From: UBA4744 sp963718995
GTDB taxonomy: Bacteria; Actinomycetota; Acidimicrobiia; Spongiisociales; UBA4744
NCBI GenBank assembly: GCA_963718995.1
Contig: CAVRAP010000001.1
Coordinates: forward strand, 62,001 to 126,000
Length of the DNA stretch: 64,000 nucleotides
Direction: 5' to 3'
Positions 36,103-45,492 of the stretch are shown piece after piece. Under the pieces are notes generated by a model that saw only the letters and a list, made by a program, of their open reading frames with translations, was not told the DNA's origin and made no database searches. The translations under genes and the position numbers were made by a program. Position 1 is the first letter of the stretch. Every line of letters begins with the position of its first letter.

Positions 36103-37200
36103 TCAGGTCCCGTCTACTTCTGTCCAGGTAAGACCACCTCGGGACAAGCGCCGGAGGTCGCTGATGCTCTCGATTCGTTCATTGGCCAGTTGCACAGCTG
36201 CGTCCTGGGGAATCACACCCCGTTCCTTGGCGGCCACCAGCACGTCCAGGGTGCGCGGCCCGATGGCGTGTACGTGGTGCATCGCTCGCTGTTCCGAGTA
36301 ACCGTTCAGCTCCTCGAATACGTTGATGAGTCCGCCGGCGTTCACGAGAAAATCCGGCGCGTAGAGGATGCCGCGCTCGGCCAGCAACTGAGCGTCGCCC
36401 TCCTTTTCCAGCTGATTGTTGGCACTGCCTGCCACGGCCTCACAGCTGAGCTGGGGGATGCTCGATTCGTTGAGAATGGCTCCTAAGGCGCACGGCGCAA
36501 ACACGTCGCAGTCGACCGTCATGATCTCCTCGAGCCCCACGGCCTTGACACCAAAGTCTGCGACGGCTCGGGCAATGGCTGGTTCGTAGGTGTCGGTGAC
36601 GATCACCTCGACTCCCTCGTCGACCAGGAGGCGAGTGAAGTAGTAGCCGACCTTGCCGACGCCCTGGACGGCCACACGTCGTCCTTTGAGGTCCGCGGAC
36701 CCCCACAGAAATTCGGCGGTTGCTTTCAGGGCAGACAGAAGGCCGATGGCCGTGGCCGGGGAGGGATCGCCCGATCCGCCTTCCTCGACGGGTACGCCGG
36801 ACGCCCACCGGGTCTCTCGCCGCACCATGGCCAAATCGATTGCCGTGGTGCCCACATCTTCTGCAGTGATGTAGCGACCATTGAGCGAGTCGACCATGCG
36901 GCCGTAGGCTCGCCAGAGGCGCTCGTTCTTGTCCCGGCGGGGGTCCCCGATGATGACGGCTTTGCCGCCCCCCAGGTCCAGGCCGGCTGCGGCCGCTTTC
37001 AACGTCATTCCGCGTGACAGGCGGAGCACATCCCATAGAGCCGCTTCTTCACTTTCGTAGGGATAGAAGCGGGTCCCGCCGAGAGCGGGACCGAGAGCTG
37101 TTGAGTGAATTGCGATGATGGTCCGTAGACCGGATTTTGGATCATGGCCAAAGAGAACCTGCTCGTGGCCGGTCTTCTCGACCATGGAGAATACGCCCAT
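36103..37200 (-). CDS. ldh: Leucine dehydrogenase (Glu/Leu/Phe/Val dehydrogenase family)
   Basis: A 365-residue NAD-dependent amino acid dehydrogenase. Seen: ALGGTRFYPYESEEAALWDV, the catalytic-Lys region GMTLKAAAAGLDLGGGKAVI, TAEDVGTT, and the Rossmann motif VAVQGVGKVGYYFTRLL (GxGxxG). The short length and these motifs match leucine/valine rather than hexameric glutamate dehydrogenases. It deaminates Leu, Ile or Val to 2-oxoacids, the substrates of the E1 enzyme encoded next. ATG 37200 has AAAGGA 9 bases upstream; longer frames lack the conserved start region. Confidence 0.9.
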   Translation of the reverse strand: MGVFSMVEKTGHEQVLFGHDPKSGLRTIIAIHSTALGPALGGTRFYPYESEEAALWDVLRLSRGMTLKAAAAGLDLGGGKAVIIGDPRRDKNERLWRAYGRMVDSLNGRYITAEDVGTTAIDLAMVRRETRWASGVPVEEGGSGDPSPATAIGLLSALKATAEFLWGSADLKGRRVAVQGVGKVGYYFTRLLVDEGVEVIVTDTYEPAIARAVADFGVKAVGLEEIMTVDCDVFAPCALGAILNESSIPQLSCEAVAGSANNQLEKEGDAQLLAERGILYAPDFLVNAGGLINVFEELNGYSEQRAMHHVHAIGPRTLDVLVAAKERGVIPQDAAVQLANERIESISDLRRLSRGGLTWTEVDGT

Positions 37201-37279
37201 GGGCGCCAGTCCTTTCGAAGGGCAAACTGCGATCAGTCTAACGGGGGGACCTTCTGAGTTGCGGGGCCGGAGCTCGTCG

Positions 37280-37296
37280 GCGGACCGTATGTCCGC
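37280..37296. promoter_or_regulatory. Inverted repeat, possible operator
   Basis: Perfect inverted repeat GCGGAC-CGTAT-GTCCGC in the 140-base region between the divergent starts of leucine dehydrogenase (37200) and the next gene (37341). Size and position fit an operator for a dimeric regulator, but no regulator is assigned. Confidence 0.35.
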
Positions 37297-37340
37297 GGTT
37301 GGTGGGAGCTTGGCCCGCCGTCTTATTAGGATCCCAAGCC

Positions 37341-38105
37341 ATGACACCGTCGTCATTTCTCAGGGTGTACATCGCTGCGGAGAAGTTCCCGGCGCAGGAA
37401 CCCGCGCCCCATTCAGGAGCGCTCGAGACTCTCCGGGCCGGAAGGTACGGTCTGCTCAGCGAATCCATGCACGAAGATGCCTTGCATGCGGACTGGTCCG
37501 GGCGGCGCTTCGTATGTCCCCGTCACCCGCGGCTCCGTGTGTTGGAAGGCCTGCTGGCATTTCACAACACGTATGGGGAGATCGGCGGTGATCTGATCGT
37601 CCCGGAGAGCACTGCCCGGCGGGCCGGTCGTGAACTTCAGCGCCTGTACGAGAAGCGACCTGCGGAACGATCGCACATCTTGACCGCTCCCTGGCACGTG
37701 CCCTTGCGCTGGTTCTCAGCCTTCGATTCCTCCGAACGTGAGATCGTCCAAACTCCCGACCATCTCCGGCTTCGCTACCGCACCCTGCTCACGCTGGCAT
37801 CTCAGAGGATCGAGCGGGCGCTCATCGCGCTCAAGGAGGCCGGGTTCAACGGCTCGGTTACCGATGACCTCGAGGAGTTGGCCGAATGGCTGGACGACTT
37901 TCCGGAGGATTCGATGGTGGAACTCGACTACGGGGGCGTGGCCCGTTTGTTCCCGGATGGAGATCTGGTACTCGACGAGAGCGCCGGCGACATCTGGGCA
38001 TCGATCGAGGCGCTCGAAACGGGCGACATGGAAGAGGCGATGGGCCGCTACGCCAGCATGGCATCGCGTTGGGCCCCGGTGGTCGCAGTCACCTTCAGTA
38101 ACTGA
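37341..38105 (+). CDS. Soluble protein of unknown function
   Basis: A 254-residue protein without signal peptide or membrane helix. Notable segments: FLRVYIAAEKFPAQEP at the start, LRVLEGLLAFHNTYGEIGGD, APWHVPLRWFSAFDSSERE and a Glu/Asp-rich C-terminal half (SVTDDLEELAEWLDDFPED, then ALETGDMEEAMGRY). The composition suggests an intracellular helical protein. I recognise no family. ATG 37341 begins a frame of actinobacterial codon usage. It diverges from the branched-chain catabolic genes. Confidence 0.78.
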   Translation: MTPSSFLRVYIAAEKFPAQEPAPHSGALETLRAGRYGLLSESMHEDALHADWSGRRFVCPRHPRLRVLEGLLAFHNTYGEIGGDLIVPESTARRAGRELQRLYEKRPAERSHILTAPWHVPLRWFSAFDSSEREIVQTPDHLRLRYRTLLTLASQRIERALIALKEAGFNGSVTDDLEELAEWLDDFPEDSMVELDYGGVARLFPDGDLVLDESAGDIWASIEALETGDMEEAMGRYASMASRWAPVVAVTFSN

Positions 38106-38217
38106 ACCAAAGCGTCGGTTCGCCTTTCACGATCCGCTCCTGTTCGGCGTCGATCTCACCGCAATGCCGGCGTCCGGCGGCCTATTGTTGGAGCGTCGAA
38201 AAGGAGGGAGATTCCTG

Positions 38218-38553
38218 GTGAGTACCGATCGGACCGAAGCCGAGGCGCGATTTCGCACCGAACACGGAACGGGGCAACAAGATGCAGCACTTGCAGCGCG
38301 AGCATTGCATCCTGTCGACGACGCGATGGTGCCCGGAGACCGGTTCCTTCACGAAGCGACCCAAAGGGCTAGGGAATTCGGCCGGCAGGTGGGCGGTTTG
38401 AGGGGTAACGAAGTCGGGGTGGCAGCCGAACACGCCATCGAGGAGTTGCTGGAAGTGGCTCGCAATCATCGGGAGATGCACTACGTGAAGCTCTTCGAGA
38501 CGGCGTTGGAACAAGCGGGCGGGCCGGTTGCTGCCCCCGAGTCAGGCGAGTAG
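38218..38553 (+). CDS. Small helical protein, unknown
   Basis: A 111-residue protein beginning at GTG 38218, with an excellent ribosome binding site (AAGGAGGG, 8 bases upstream) that decides the start. The chain is polar and helical: TEAEARFRTEHGTGQQDAAL, then EHAIEELLEVARNHREMHYV. No cysteines, signal peptide or membrane segment. It lies 112 bases after the preceding unknown gene. No family recognised. Confidence 0.68.
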   Translation: MSTDRTEAEARFRTEHGTGQQDAALAARALHPVDDAMVPGDRFLHEATQRAREFGRQVGGLRGNEVGVAAEHAIEELLEVARNHREMHYVKLFETALEQAGGPVAAPESGE

Positions 38554-38560
38554 AGCCAGA

Positions 38561-38753
38561 TCAGCCGTCCGGTAGCTCGACCTCCAGCAGTTCGGCAGCT
38601 TCCAGCATCTGTTCTTCTTCGATGCTGGCCGGCGTGCCGATCGCTTTCTCGATTCCGTCGGCGATTGCCTTCTCGGCCGTAGCCGTCCGCCAATTGCTGG
38701 GTCGGTGACCCGGTTCGGGACACGATCTCGGAGTGGTTGTCGGCATCGGACAT
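38561..38753 (-). CDS. Small acidic protein, frameshifted, putative
   Basis: A possible 63-residue protein starting MSDADNHSEIVSRTG at ATG 38753 and, after one extra base near 38690, continuing TAEKAIADGIEKAIGTPASI to ELLEVELPDG. Neither frame alone gives a sensible small protein, but joined they form an acidic helical chain. A GGGAGGT-like site precedes the ATG. It sits convergent with the 38218 gene and divergent from the operon at 38930. Reality of the gene is uncertain. Confidence 0.42.
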
Positions 38754-38929
38754 GTTGACCTCCCTCTCCGAAGAATCATACGCTTTGCCTCAATCAGGCT
38801 GCATGCACGATGGCCAGTCTGGGGTGCAGTGCCGCCGGGTCCGAGGACGCCCGGCGAGATCGCCGCGGTCGATCGACTACCGGTAGATTCAGGGAACCGA
38901 ACCGTGCCGGTAAGCGTCGTAGAGGGTAT

Positions 38930-41030
38930 ATGAAACGCATCAGTTTTGTGGTGCTGCTCGCAACCGCTTTCTTGGTGGCTCCTCCCGGCGCGTCCGCACA
39001 ACAAGGGGTGGAGGTCGAAGCCCTGCTCGGGTTGCAGGGCTATGTGGCCCCGTATCGGCCGACCACGTTGACCGCCCGGGTGACGGCGGACGTGCTGTTC
39101 GTCGGCGAGTTGCGCGTCTCCTTTGGCAACGTCAACCTCGTAACGGCGATTGAGGTACCAGCCGGCAGCACCAAAGAATATGCGTTGGCGGTTCCGGCGG
39201 CTTCCAACAACGGTCGGGCGGTCCTCCAACTCTTCGCGGAAGGAGCCGACGAAGCCCTGGTTCGCGAAGTTGTCTCGGTTCTCAACCCCGCCAACGAGAT
39301 CCTCGTCGGCGTTGTCGGGGCGCCGGCCATCGAACCGGCCCTGGCTGCGGCCGGCACGGTTCCTTTCGACCGCGCCCTCGACGATCCTCGAACTCGAGAC
39401 CGGTGAACTGGCAGGCGATCTTGCTCCGCTGTCGTACCTCGTGCTTGGGCGGGGAGCGTTGGCCACGCTTGATCAGGCCGCCTTGAAGACGATCGGCGGA
39501 TGGGTTGTCGACGGGGGCCGAATCGTTGGTTCGTCGGACGACCTCGGCCGGATCGAAGGCGCTTCGGGTCAGGCAATAGCACTGAACGCCGAAGCAACCG
39601 TTGCGCCGCTCGGCAGCGGCGAATTCGTTGTGGTAGAGGATCTGTCCAGCATTGCCGATTGGGGAGAGATCATCCGTGATGTTCCCCCGCTCAGCCTGTC
39701 CACGAATCAATCTGTCGAGGAGTTTGGCTTCCAAATGGTCGAGGCGGCCGGCGCCGGCGGCGCATCAACCACTCCGGGGATTCCGTGGTTGCTCGCCGCT
39801 CTGGCCGCCTATGTGATCCTGGTCGGCCCGGTCAATTTCTTGATCTTGCGACGCTTTGATCGCCGCGAACTGGCGTGGGTCACCATCCCCGCCATCAGCG
39901 GGGTCATGGTGGGGGCTCTGTGGGTCGCCGGTCGCTCGCAACTCGACGACCGGATGGTCACGCATGCCTCGATTGTGGTGCAAGACGTTCTCGGTAGTCG
40001 CGCCCAATCAACCATGATCATCGTGGCCGGAGGGGAGGGAGAACACACGCTGGATACCCCGGTGGGATGGAGTGTCACTCCGCTCGATGTCTCCATGATG
40101 TTCGGTCAGGGCAATCGGATTGAGGCATCGGTCGGGTCGTCCCCCGAAGGAGGGACCCGGTTGGGGTTCGAGCTCCCCAATCTCGGGGCCGTGACGGCTA
40201 CCGCCCGCTGGAATCCCGACCCGATTGCGGTTCGTGCCGACGTGGAGGCAGACGCCACCAGCCTCACAGCAACCATGCACAACGAAAGCGATCTGAGTTT
40301 CTGGGCATGGGGTATCGGCGAGGGCAACGCCGTCCGGGCGGCTTCCGGCCCGCTGGACCCGGGTCAGTCGGGCAGCGTAACCCTGCGGGCGGGGGCCGGT
40401 TTCTTTCAGGGTGGGAGTGCGATAGCCGAGGCCATCCTCTCGCAAGGCAACTTCGACTTCTCGGGGCGGGGACCGGATCCGTGGATGCGCGTCTATCCGC
40501 TCAGCGAGACCATGTCCCGCCAGGAAGCACGGGTTCTGCAAGGGGGGCCCTACTTCTTCGGGTTCACTGAGGATCTGACCGCCACCGTCTCCGTAGACGG
40601 CTCGCCCGAAGAGGCTCACGGCCCGTCCCTGATCGTTATCCCGCTCGATGTCCCGGGCTTGAGGGCAGCGTCCCAAGACCCGGGCGAGATCGTACGGATC
40701 GTCGGTGCCGCTTTCGTTGACTCCTATCCCGGGTGGCTGTACGCCAGCGGCGCTGATGCCATCGAACTTCGTTTTCGAGTCCCGTCCGGGATGGTTGGGA
40801 ACGCGACGATCATGAACCAGGCCGGAAACGTTCCCGCCGTGGACAAACTCGAGGTGTACAACTGGGATACGGCCACGTTTGATAGCTACGAGTGGCGCGG
40901 TGACTTTCCCGTCGCCGGGCACCTCTCCTCGACCAATGAACTGATGGCCCGGATTGTGTTGACCGGGGGTCAGTTCAACGACCTCGACTTGCCGACCGGC
41001 AGTCTCGTCCTTTCGGTGGGGTCATCATGA
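38930..41030 (+). CDS. Secreted/membrane protein heading the ABC-MoxR-vWA operon (frameshifted)
   Basis: About 699 residues after removing one extra base near 39380. A signal peptide ends at PPGASAQQG. The next 260 residues are beta-rich; then comes a membrane segment (GIPWLLAALAAYVILVGPVNFLIL) and a basic loop RRFDRRELAWV, a second hydrophobic segment (TIPAISGVMVGALWVAG), and a large outer beta-rich domain to the end. GPVNFL-type loops followed by RRE are seen in membrane proteins linked to ABC exporters and BatA-like genes. It overlaps the ABC ATPase by 4 bases (ATGA), so it is probably an accessory of that transporter. Start ATG 38930 follows AGAGGG. Confidence 0.78.
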
Positions 41031-41959
41031 TCATCGAGTTCGACGGTGTGACGAAGCAATACGGTTCGGTTATGGCTCTCAAGGAGGCCAACCTCGTGGT
41101 GAAGGAGGGCTCGATCACCGGCCTGATCGGACCCAACGGAGCCGGCAAGACCACCTCGATGGAGCTCGTCAGCACGTTGCTGGCCCGTGACTCCGGCAGG
41201 GTCAGCGTGGCCGGGTACGATCCGGAACTGGATCCCCGGGCGGTGCGGAAGGTCCTCGGATACATGCCGGACTTCTTCGGTGTCTACGACGGACTCGTCG
41301 TGAGGGAGTATCTCGATTTCTTCGCCACAGCCCACGGTCTGCGACCCGAGGCACGGTCGGCCGTCGTGAACGATCTCCTGGCGCTGGTCGACCTCGAAGA
41401 GAAAGCCCGGGCGGACGTCAACGCTCTGTCCCGGGGCATGAAGCAGCGGCTTTCGCTGGCCCGGGCGCTCGTCCACGACCCCCAGGTGCTGGTGCTCGAC
41501 GAACCCGCCTCCGGTCTCGACCCGCGGGCCCGGGTCCACCTGCGCGAGTTGATCGGGGAGCTGGGTCGGATGGGGAAGACGGTGCTGATCTCTTCGCACA
41601 TCCTGTCCGAACTCGAGGGTGTTTGCTCTCACATGGCAATTGTTGATCGGGGCATGGTGAAAGCGCAGGGAACCATGGAGGAAATCCGCTCGGCCCTGGT
41701 GGGAAACCGCCGGGTAACGGTGCGGACGCCTGCCGACCAGCTGGTAGCCGCCGAGGAGATACTCCGCAACGCCGGAGATGCCAACGAGCTCCATCTGGAA
41801 CGCGACCACCTCCGGTTCACGGCCGATGTCGGCGACGACCGGGTGGCCGAGTTGCTCCGTCTTCTGGTGGATGGAGACATCTCGGTATGGGACTGGCGGG
41901 TCGACTCGGCCGGCCTCGAGGAACTCTTCCTGCAACTCACGGAGGAGGACGAGTCGTGA
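41027..41959 (+). CDS. ABC exporter ATP-binding protein
   Basis: A 310-residue ATPase of the CcmA/NatA/GldA-like export type. Walker A is GPNGAGKTTSM, the Q-loop lies in LGYMPDFFGVYDG, the signature is LSRGMKQRLSLARAL, Walker B is LVLDEPASGLD, and the switch His is SSHILSEL. A C-terminal domain of about 80 residues follows (VGNRRVTVRTPADQLVA onward). It pairs with the permease encoded next, with which it overlaps by 4 bases (GTGA). The substrate is unknown. Confidence 0.92.
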   Translation: MIIEFDGVTKQYGSVMALKEANLVVKEGSITGLIGPNGAGKTTSMELVSTLLARDSGRVSVAGYDPELDPRAVRKVLGYMPDFFGVYDGLVVREYLDFFATAHGLRPEARSAVVNDLLALVDLEEKARADVNALSRGMKQRLSLARALVHDPQVLVLDEPASGLDPRARVHLRELIGELGRMGKTVLISSHILSELEGVCSHMAIVDRGMVKAQGTMEEIRSALVGNRRVTVRTPADQLVAAEEILRNAGDANELHLERDHLRFTADVGDDRVAELLRLLVDGDISVWDWRVDSAGLEELFLQLTEEDES

Positions 41960-43035
41960 ACCTGAATCCGGTGACGATGCGGGAGATTCGAGAACGGTTT
42001 CAGCGCCAGCGAGCGGTGATGTTCTTGACGCTGTGGATCATTCTGGTGATCGGTATCGGTTACTTGATCTACCTGGCGGCCCGCGCCTGGGCCGGTCAAT
42101 CGGGTTTCTTTGGTGGCATAGCGCCCATGTTGATCAGTTCGTCTCTTGGCCAGATCATGTTCGAACTCGTCAGTCTGCTGCTGCTAACGGCCATGTTGCT
42201 GGTGGTGCCCGGTATCGCCGCCCTCTCGATAGTCGGGGAACGTGAGCGCCTCACCCTCCCCCTGCTGCAGGTCAGCCAGCTCAAACCACGCCAGATTGTC
42301 CTGGGCAAACTGGGATCGTCCCTCGCCTATCAGCTGCTGTTACTGGTGTCCGTCGCACCGATCATGCTGGTCCCGATCCTGTTCGGCGGAGTCCGCATCC
42401 TCGACGTGCTCGTGGCGGTGGCCGTCATTGCCGTCACCTCGATTCTGATCGGCAGCCTTTCCGTGTGGGTGTCGGCACGGGCCAGATCGACGCGCGGGGC
42501 GGTGGCGGGTGCCTATCTGTGGACCTTCGCGATCGCCGCCGTCACCGCCCTGGCACTGATCGGCGAGGTGTACTTCTTTGCTCCCAGTCAGAACAACACA
42601 TGGGGCCCGACGGGCAGAGAGCTATACACAGCCTGGCTCAATCCCTACATCGCGCTGGTCTCAGCCGTTGATGAACCGCTCAACAATGCCAACCAATTCA
42701 CCGTGCTTTCCACCCCGTTCGATATGGTCGACACCCTCCTCAGCCGGCGCCAGTGGGGCAGTCGCGTATTCAACGACTTCGGAGGGGTGCCTTTCGGGGT
42801 AGATGTGATCGGGGGAGGTTTCGGGGGTGTCGCCTTCCAGGAACCCGGGCAGGCAGGCAACGTCAATGGCCCGCCCAATCGGGGACCGCTGTGGGTGCGG
42901 TCGTTGATCGCGGCCTCCCTGATCTCCGCTCTGGCTCTATGGAGGGCGACCGGCCACGTGTCCGTCCCCCGACACAAGACCCGGAGGCGGATCCGACGGT
43001 CCAGGAGGAAGGAGCCGGCCGATGCCGCTGCCTGA
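41956..43035 (+). CDS. ABC exporter permease (ABC-2 type)
   Basis: A 359-residue membrane protein starting at GTG 41956. The N-terminus NLNPVTMREIRERFQRQR is the amphipathic coupling region of ABC-2 permeases. Six hydrophobic segments follow, including VMFLTLWIILVIGIGYLIYL, SLLLLTAMLLVVPGIAALSI and LLLLVSVAPIMLVPIL; GERERLTLPLLQVSQLKPRQ is the conserved cytoplasmic loop. The sixth comes after a long outer loop with FGGVPFGVDVIGGGFGG, and the tail is very basic. It overlaps the next gene by 14 bases. Confidence 0.88.
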   Translation: MNLNPVTMREIRERFQRQRAVMFLTLWIILVIGIGYLIYLAARAWAGQSGFFGGIAPMLISSSLGQIMFELVSLLLLTAMLLVVPGIAALSIVGERERLTLPLLQVSQLKPRQIVLGKLGSSLAYQLLLLVSVAPIMLVPILFGGVRILDVLVAVAVIAVTSILIGSLSVWVSARARSTRGAVAGAYLWTFAIAAVTALALIGEVYFFAPSQNNTWGPTGRELYTAWLNPYIALVSAVDEPLNNANQFTVLSTPFDMVDTLLSRRQWGSRVFNDFGGVPFGVDVIGGGFGGVAFQEPGQAGNVNGPPNRGPLWVRSLIAASLISALALWRATGHVSVPRHKTRRRIRRSRRKEPADAAA

Positions 43036-44521
43036 GCCGGTCCGTTTGCTGATTGCCCGCGCCAGGCGGAGACTGATGATGATGGATCTGACCAAGCGGT
43101 TGGTCACCATCACGGCCATCGCGGCGATCTTGGCGGCCGCCGTCATCGGCGTCGCCCGGCACATCCCGGCGCCGTGGGTAGAGCCGGCGTCCGCAGCTGT
43201 TCTGGTAGCCGGATGGCTTGGTGCTCTGGTGTGGTCGCTCGTGGCGCGTCCGACGGTCGTGCGTTCGGCCATTGAGACCGACCAACGGATGGGCGGGTTC
43301 GACCGCGTTGCGACGGCCCTCGAACTGAGCAACAAAGGCGACCTCACCGAGTCGGAAGCACGCCAGATCAAAGAAGCAGGACGATGGGCGTCGCATCGCC
43401 CACTGACCGGATTTGAACATGTGTGGCCGCCCGGTCCACTCGTGCCGCTGGCGGCCCTCGGTCTCGCTGCGGCCCTCATCCTGGCGCTGGTCCCTTCGCC
43501 GGCCGATGCGGTCGTCGAACAGCGCAACATTGAGGCCGCCCTGATCGAGCGAGAAGTGGACGCCCTGGAGGAACAAGCCGACCAATTCCCACCCGAGCTC
43601 CAGGAGCAGCTCGAGGCGCTGGTTGAGGAGCTGCGGGAGGCAGAGAACCTGGAGCAGGCCATCGCCCGCTTGGGAGTGGCTAGACAAGAGTTGGCCCAGC
43701 AGGCCGACCCTTCCCTGCTCGCCCGTAAGACAACCATCGCGGCTCTCGATCGGGAGATCGACCGCCAACCGTTGGCAGCCGGGGCCGGTCTGGTTGAACA
43801 GTTGCAGCAGCTGGCCGCGACTGCGGGTTCGCTGACCCCCGAAGCCGCCCGGGCCGCTGCGGCTCGCCTCACGGAACTGGCGGCCACTGCAGAAGCGGAC
43901 GGGACGCTGGCCGAACAGCTGGCCATGGCTGCCGATGCTCTGGAAGCGGGTTTGGATCCGTCAGCTCATTTGGAGATGGCCGCTGCCGCCGCCACGAATG
44001 CGCAGGGCCAGATCGCCGCTGGTGAAGCGACTGCCGCCGCTCAGACGGCGCTGCGCGATAGCCAGGGCCGTCTCTCCGAGGCCCAACAGGGGCAGGGCCA
44101 GGGCCAGGGTCAAGGGCAGGGACAGGGGCAGGGGCAAGGGCAGGGGCAAGGGCAGGTGTCCGGCGGCAACGTTTCGGGCGGAGGAGGATCGGGAACCCCT
44201 GGTCAAGGAGGAGTGGGCACCGGCACGGTCAACCCCGGTCAGGGAGACGATGACCCGTTTGCCCCGGTCGGTCGATCCGAGGTCTTCGATCCGGTTGACT
44301 TCAATCTCGGCGACGAGGTGCGGGTCGATCTGCAAGGTTCCGATCCAGGTCAGGTGGTCGGCGAAGCGCAAGGGTTCGGCCTTCGCAACCTACCCTCCGC
44401 CTCGTACGCAGATCGGCATGCCGAGTACAACCGCCAAGCCCTGGATGCCCTCGACCACATGACCATTCCCAACGACCTTCAGGACATCGTCCGCGACTAT
44501 TTCACGAAGTTGGAGCCATGA
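43022..44521 (+). CDS. Membrane-anchored coiled-coil protein with Gly-Gln repeat, DUF4175-like
   Basis: A 499-residue protein. Two membrane helices near the N-terminus (VTITAIAAILAAAVIGV and PASAAVLVAGWLGALVWSL), a third at about residues 140-160, then a long Glu/Gln-rich coiled coil (QRNIEAALIEREVDALEEQA onward), an Ala-rich helical region, and a run of alternating Gln-Gly at codons 356-378. A Gly/Ser/Pro linker follows, and a final charged domain ends DYFTKLEP. Related proteins occur in MoxR/vWA operons as periplasmic-facing scaffolds. It overlaps the MoxR gene (ATGA). Confidence 0.8.
   Translation: MPLPEPVRLLIARARRRLMMMDLTKRLVTITAIAAILAAAVIGVARHIPAPWVEPASAAVLVAGWLGALVWSLVARPTVVRSAIETDQRMGGFDRVATALELSNKGDLTESEARQIKEAGRWASHRPLTGFEHVWPPGPLVPLAALGLAAALILALVPSPADAVVEQRNIEAALIEREVDALEEQADQFPPELQEQLEALVEELREAENLEQAIARLGVARQELAQQADPSLLARKTTIAALDREIDRQPLAAGAGLVEQLQQLAATAGSLTPEAARAAAARLTELAATAEADGTLAEQLAMAADALEAGLDPSAHLEMAAAAATNAQGQIAAGEATAAAQTALRDSQGRLSEAQQGQGQGQGQGQGQGQGQGQGQGQVSGGNVSGGGGSGTPGQGGVGTGTVNPGQGDDDPFAPVGRSEVFDPVDFNLGDEVRVDLQGSDPGQVVGEAQGFGLRNLPSASYADRHAEYNRQALDALDHMTIPNDLQDIVRDYFTKLEP
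44087..44155 (+). repeat. In-frame hexanucleotide repeat encoding Gln-Gly
   Basis: Twenty-three codons alternating CAR and GGN, encoding Gln(GlyGln)11 inside the DUF4175-like gene. Third positions vary (GGG, GGC, GGT, GGA; CAG, CAA), so it is not a simple slippage array, though copy number could still change. The frame is kept on both sides. Confidence 0.9.
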
Positions 44522-45486
44522 CACCCGATCAGTTCGCATCAAAAGTAGAGGCCATTCGTCGCGAGGTGGGCAAGGTCATCGTCGGCCAAACCGACCTTGT
44601 CAACACCGTGATCCTGGCGGTGCTCTGCGAAGGGCATGTCTTGCTGGAAGGGGTTCCCGGGCTTGGGAAAACTCGCCTGCTGCAGACACTCGGCGGAGTT
44701 CTCGATGTTGACTTCGGTCGAGTCCAATTCACGCCGGATCTGATGCCCGCCGACATCCTCGGTACCAACATCCTGCAGGAGGGTCGGTTCGAATTCCATC
44801 GTGGTCCGCTCTTCGCCAACCTCGTTCTGGCGGATGAGGTCAACCGGGCGACGCCGAAGACCCAGTCGGCTTTGCTGGAGGCGATGCAGGAACGGCGAGT
44901 GACGCTGGGTGGGGCAACCCACGACCTTCCCCGGCCGTTCTTCGTCATGGCCACGCAGAACCCGATCGAGATGGAAGGTACCTACCCGCTCCCGGAGGCG
45001 CAGCTCGATCGATTCCTCTTCAAAGCCCTCGTTCCCTTCCCGTCAACCGGGGACATCGTTGAGATACTGCAGCGCACGACCACGGACCAGGACGTCGAAC
45101 TGGAGCCGGTCGTCGACGGAGTGGCCCTGCTGGAGATGAGCATGATGGTTCGCGAAGTCCCGGCCGCTGCCCACGTGCTGCGCTATTCCGCCACGCTGGT
45201 GGCGGCCACCCATCCCGACAACGAGGCTGCCCCGGAGCTGGTCCGGACCTATGTTCGTTACGGCGCCAGCCCGCGAGCCGCTCAAGCGATGGTTCTCGGT
45301 GGCAAGGCCGTGGCTTTGCTCGATGGCCGTCCCAACCTGGCCGGTGAGGACGTGCGAGGGGTGGCCCGTGCTGCGCTGCGACACCGTTTGGTTCTGGGGT
45401 ACGAAGCCGCCGCCGACGCTGTAACCCCGGACGATCTCATCGCAGCCATTCTCGAAGCGCATCCCCGTCCGGCGACCGAAGCGTAG
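44518..45486 (+). CDS. moxR: MoxR-family AAA+ ATPase
   Basis: A 322-residue MoxR ATPase. Walker A is EGVPGLGKT (residues 44-52), Walker B is LVLADEVNRATP, sensor 1 lies in FFVMATQNPIEMEGTYPLPE, the arginine finger is in EAQLDRFLFK, and a C-terminal lid follows (YGASPRAAQAMVLGGKAVAL). MoxR proteins act as chaperones that remodel or load metal into vWA-domain partners, three of which are encoded directly downstream. The start overlaps the previous stop (ATGA). Confidence 0.95.
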   Translation: MTPDQFASKVEAIRREVGKVIVGQTDLVNTVILAVLCEGHVLLEGVPGLGKTRLLQTLGGVLDVDFGRVQFTPDLMPADILGTNILQEGRFEFHRGPLFANLVLADEVNRATPKTQSALLEAMQERRVTLGGATHDLPRPFFVMATQNPIEMEGTYPLPEAQLDRFLFKALVPFPSTGDIVEILQRTTTDQDVELEPVVDGVALLEMSMMVREVPAAAHVLRYSATLVAATHPDNEAAPELVRTYVRYGASPRAAQAMVLGGKAVALLDGRPNLAGEDVRGVARAALRHRLVLGYEAAADAVTPDDLIAAILEAHPRPATEA

Positions 45487-45492
45487 GACCCC

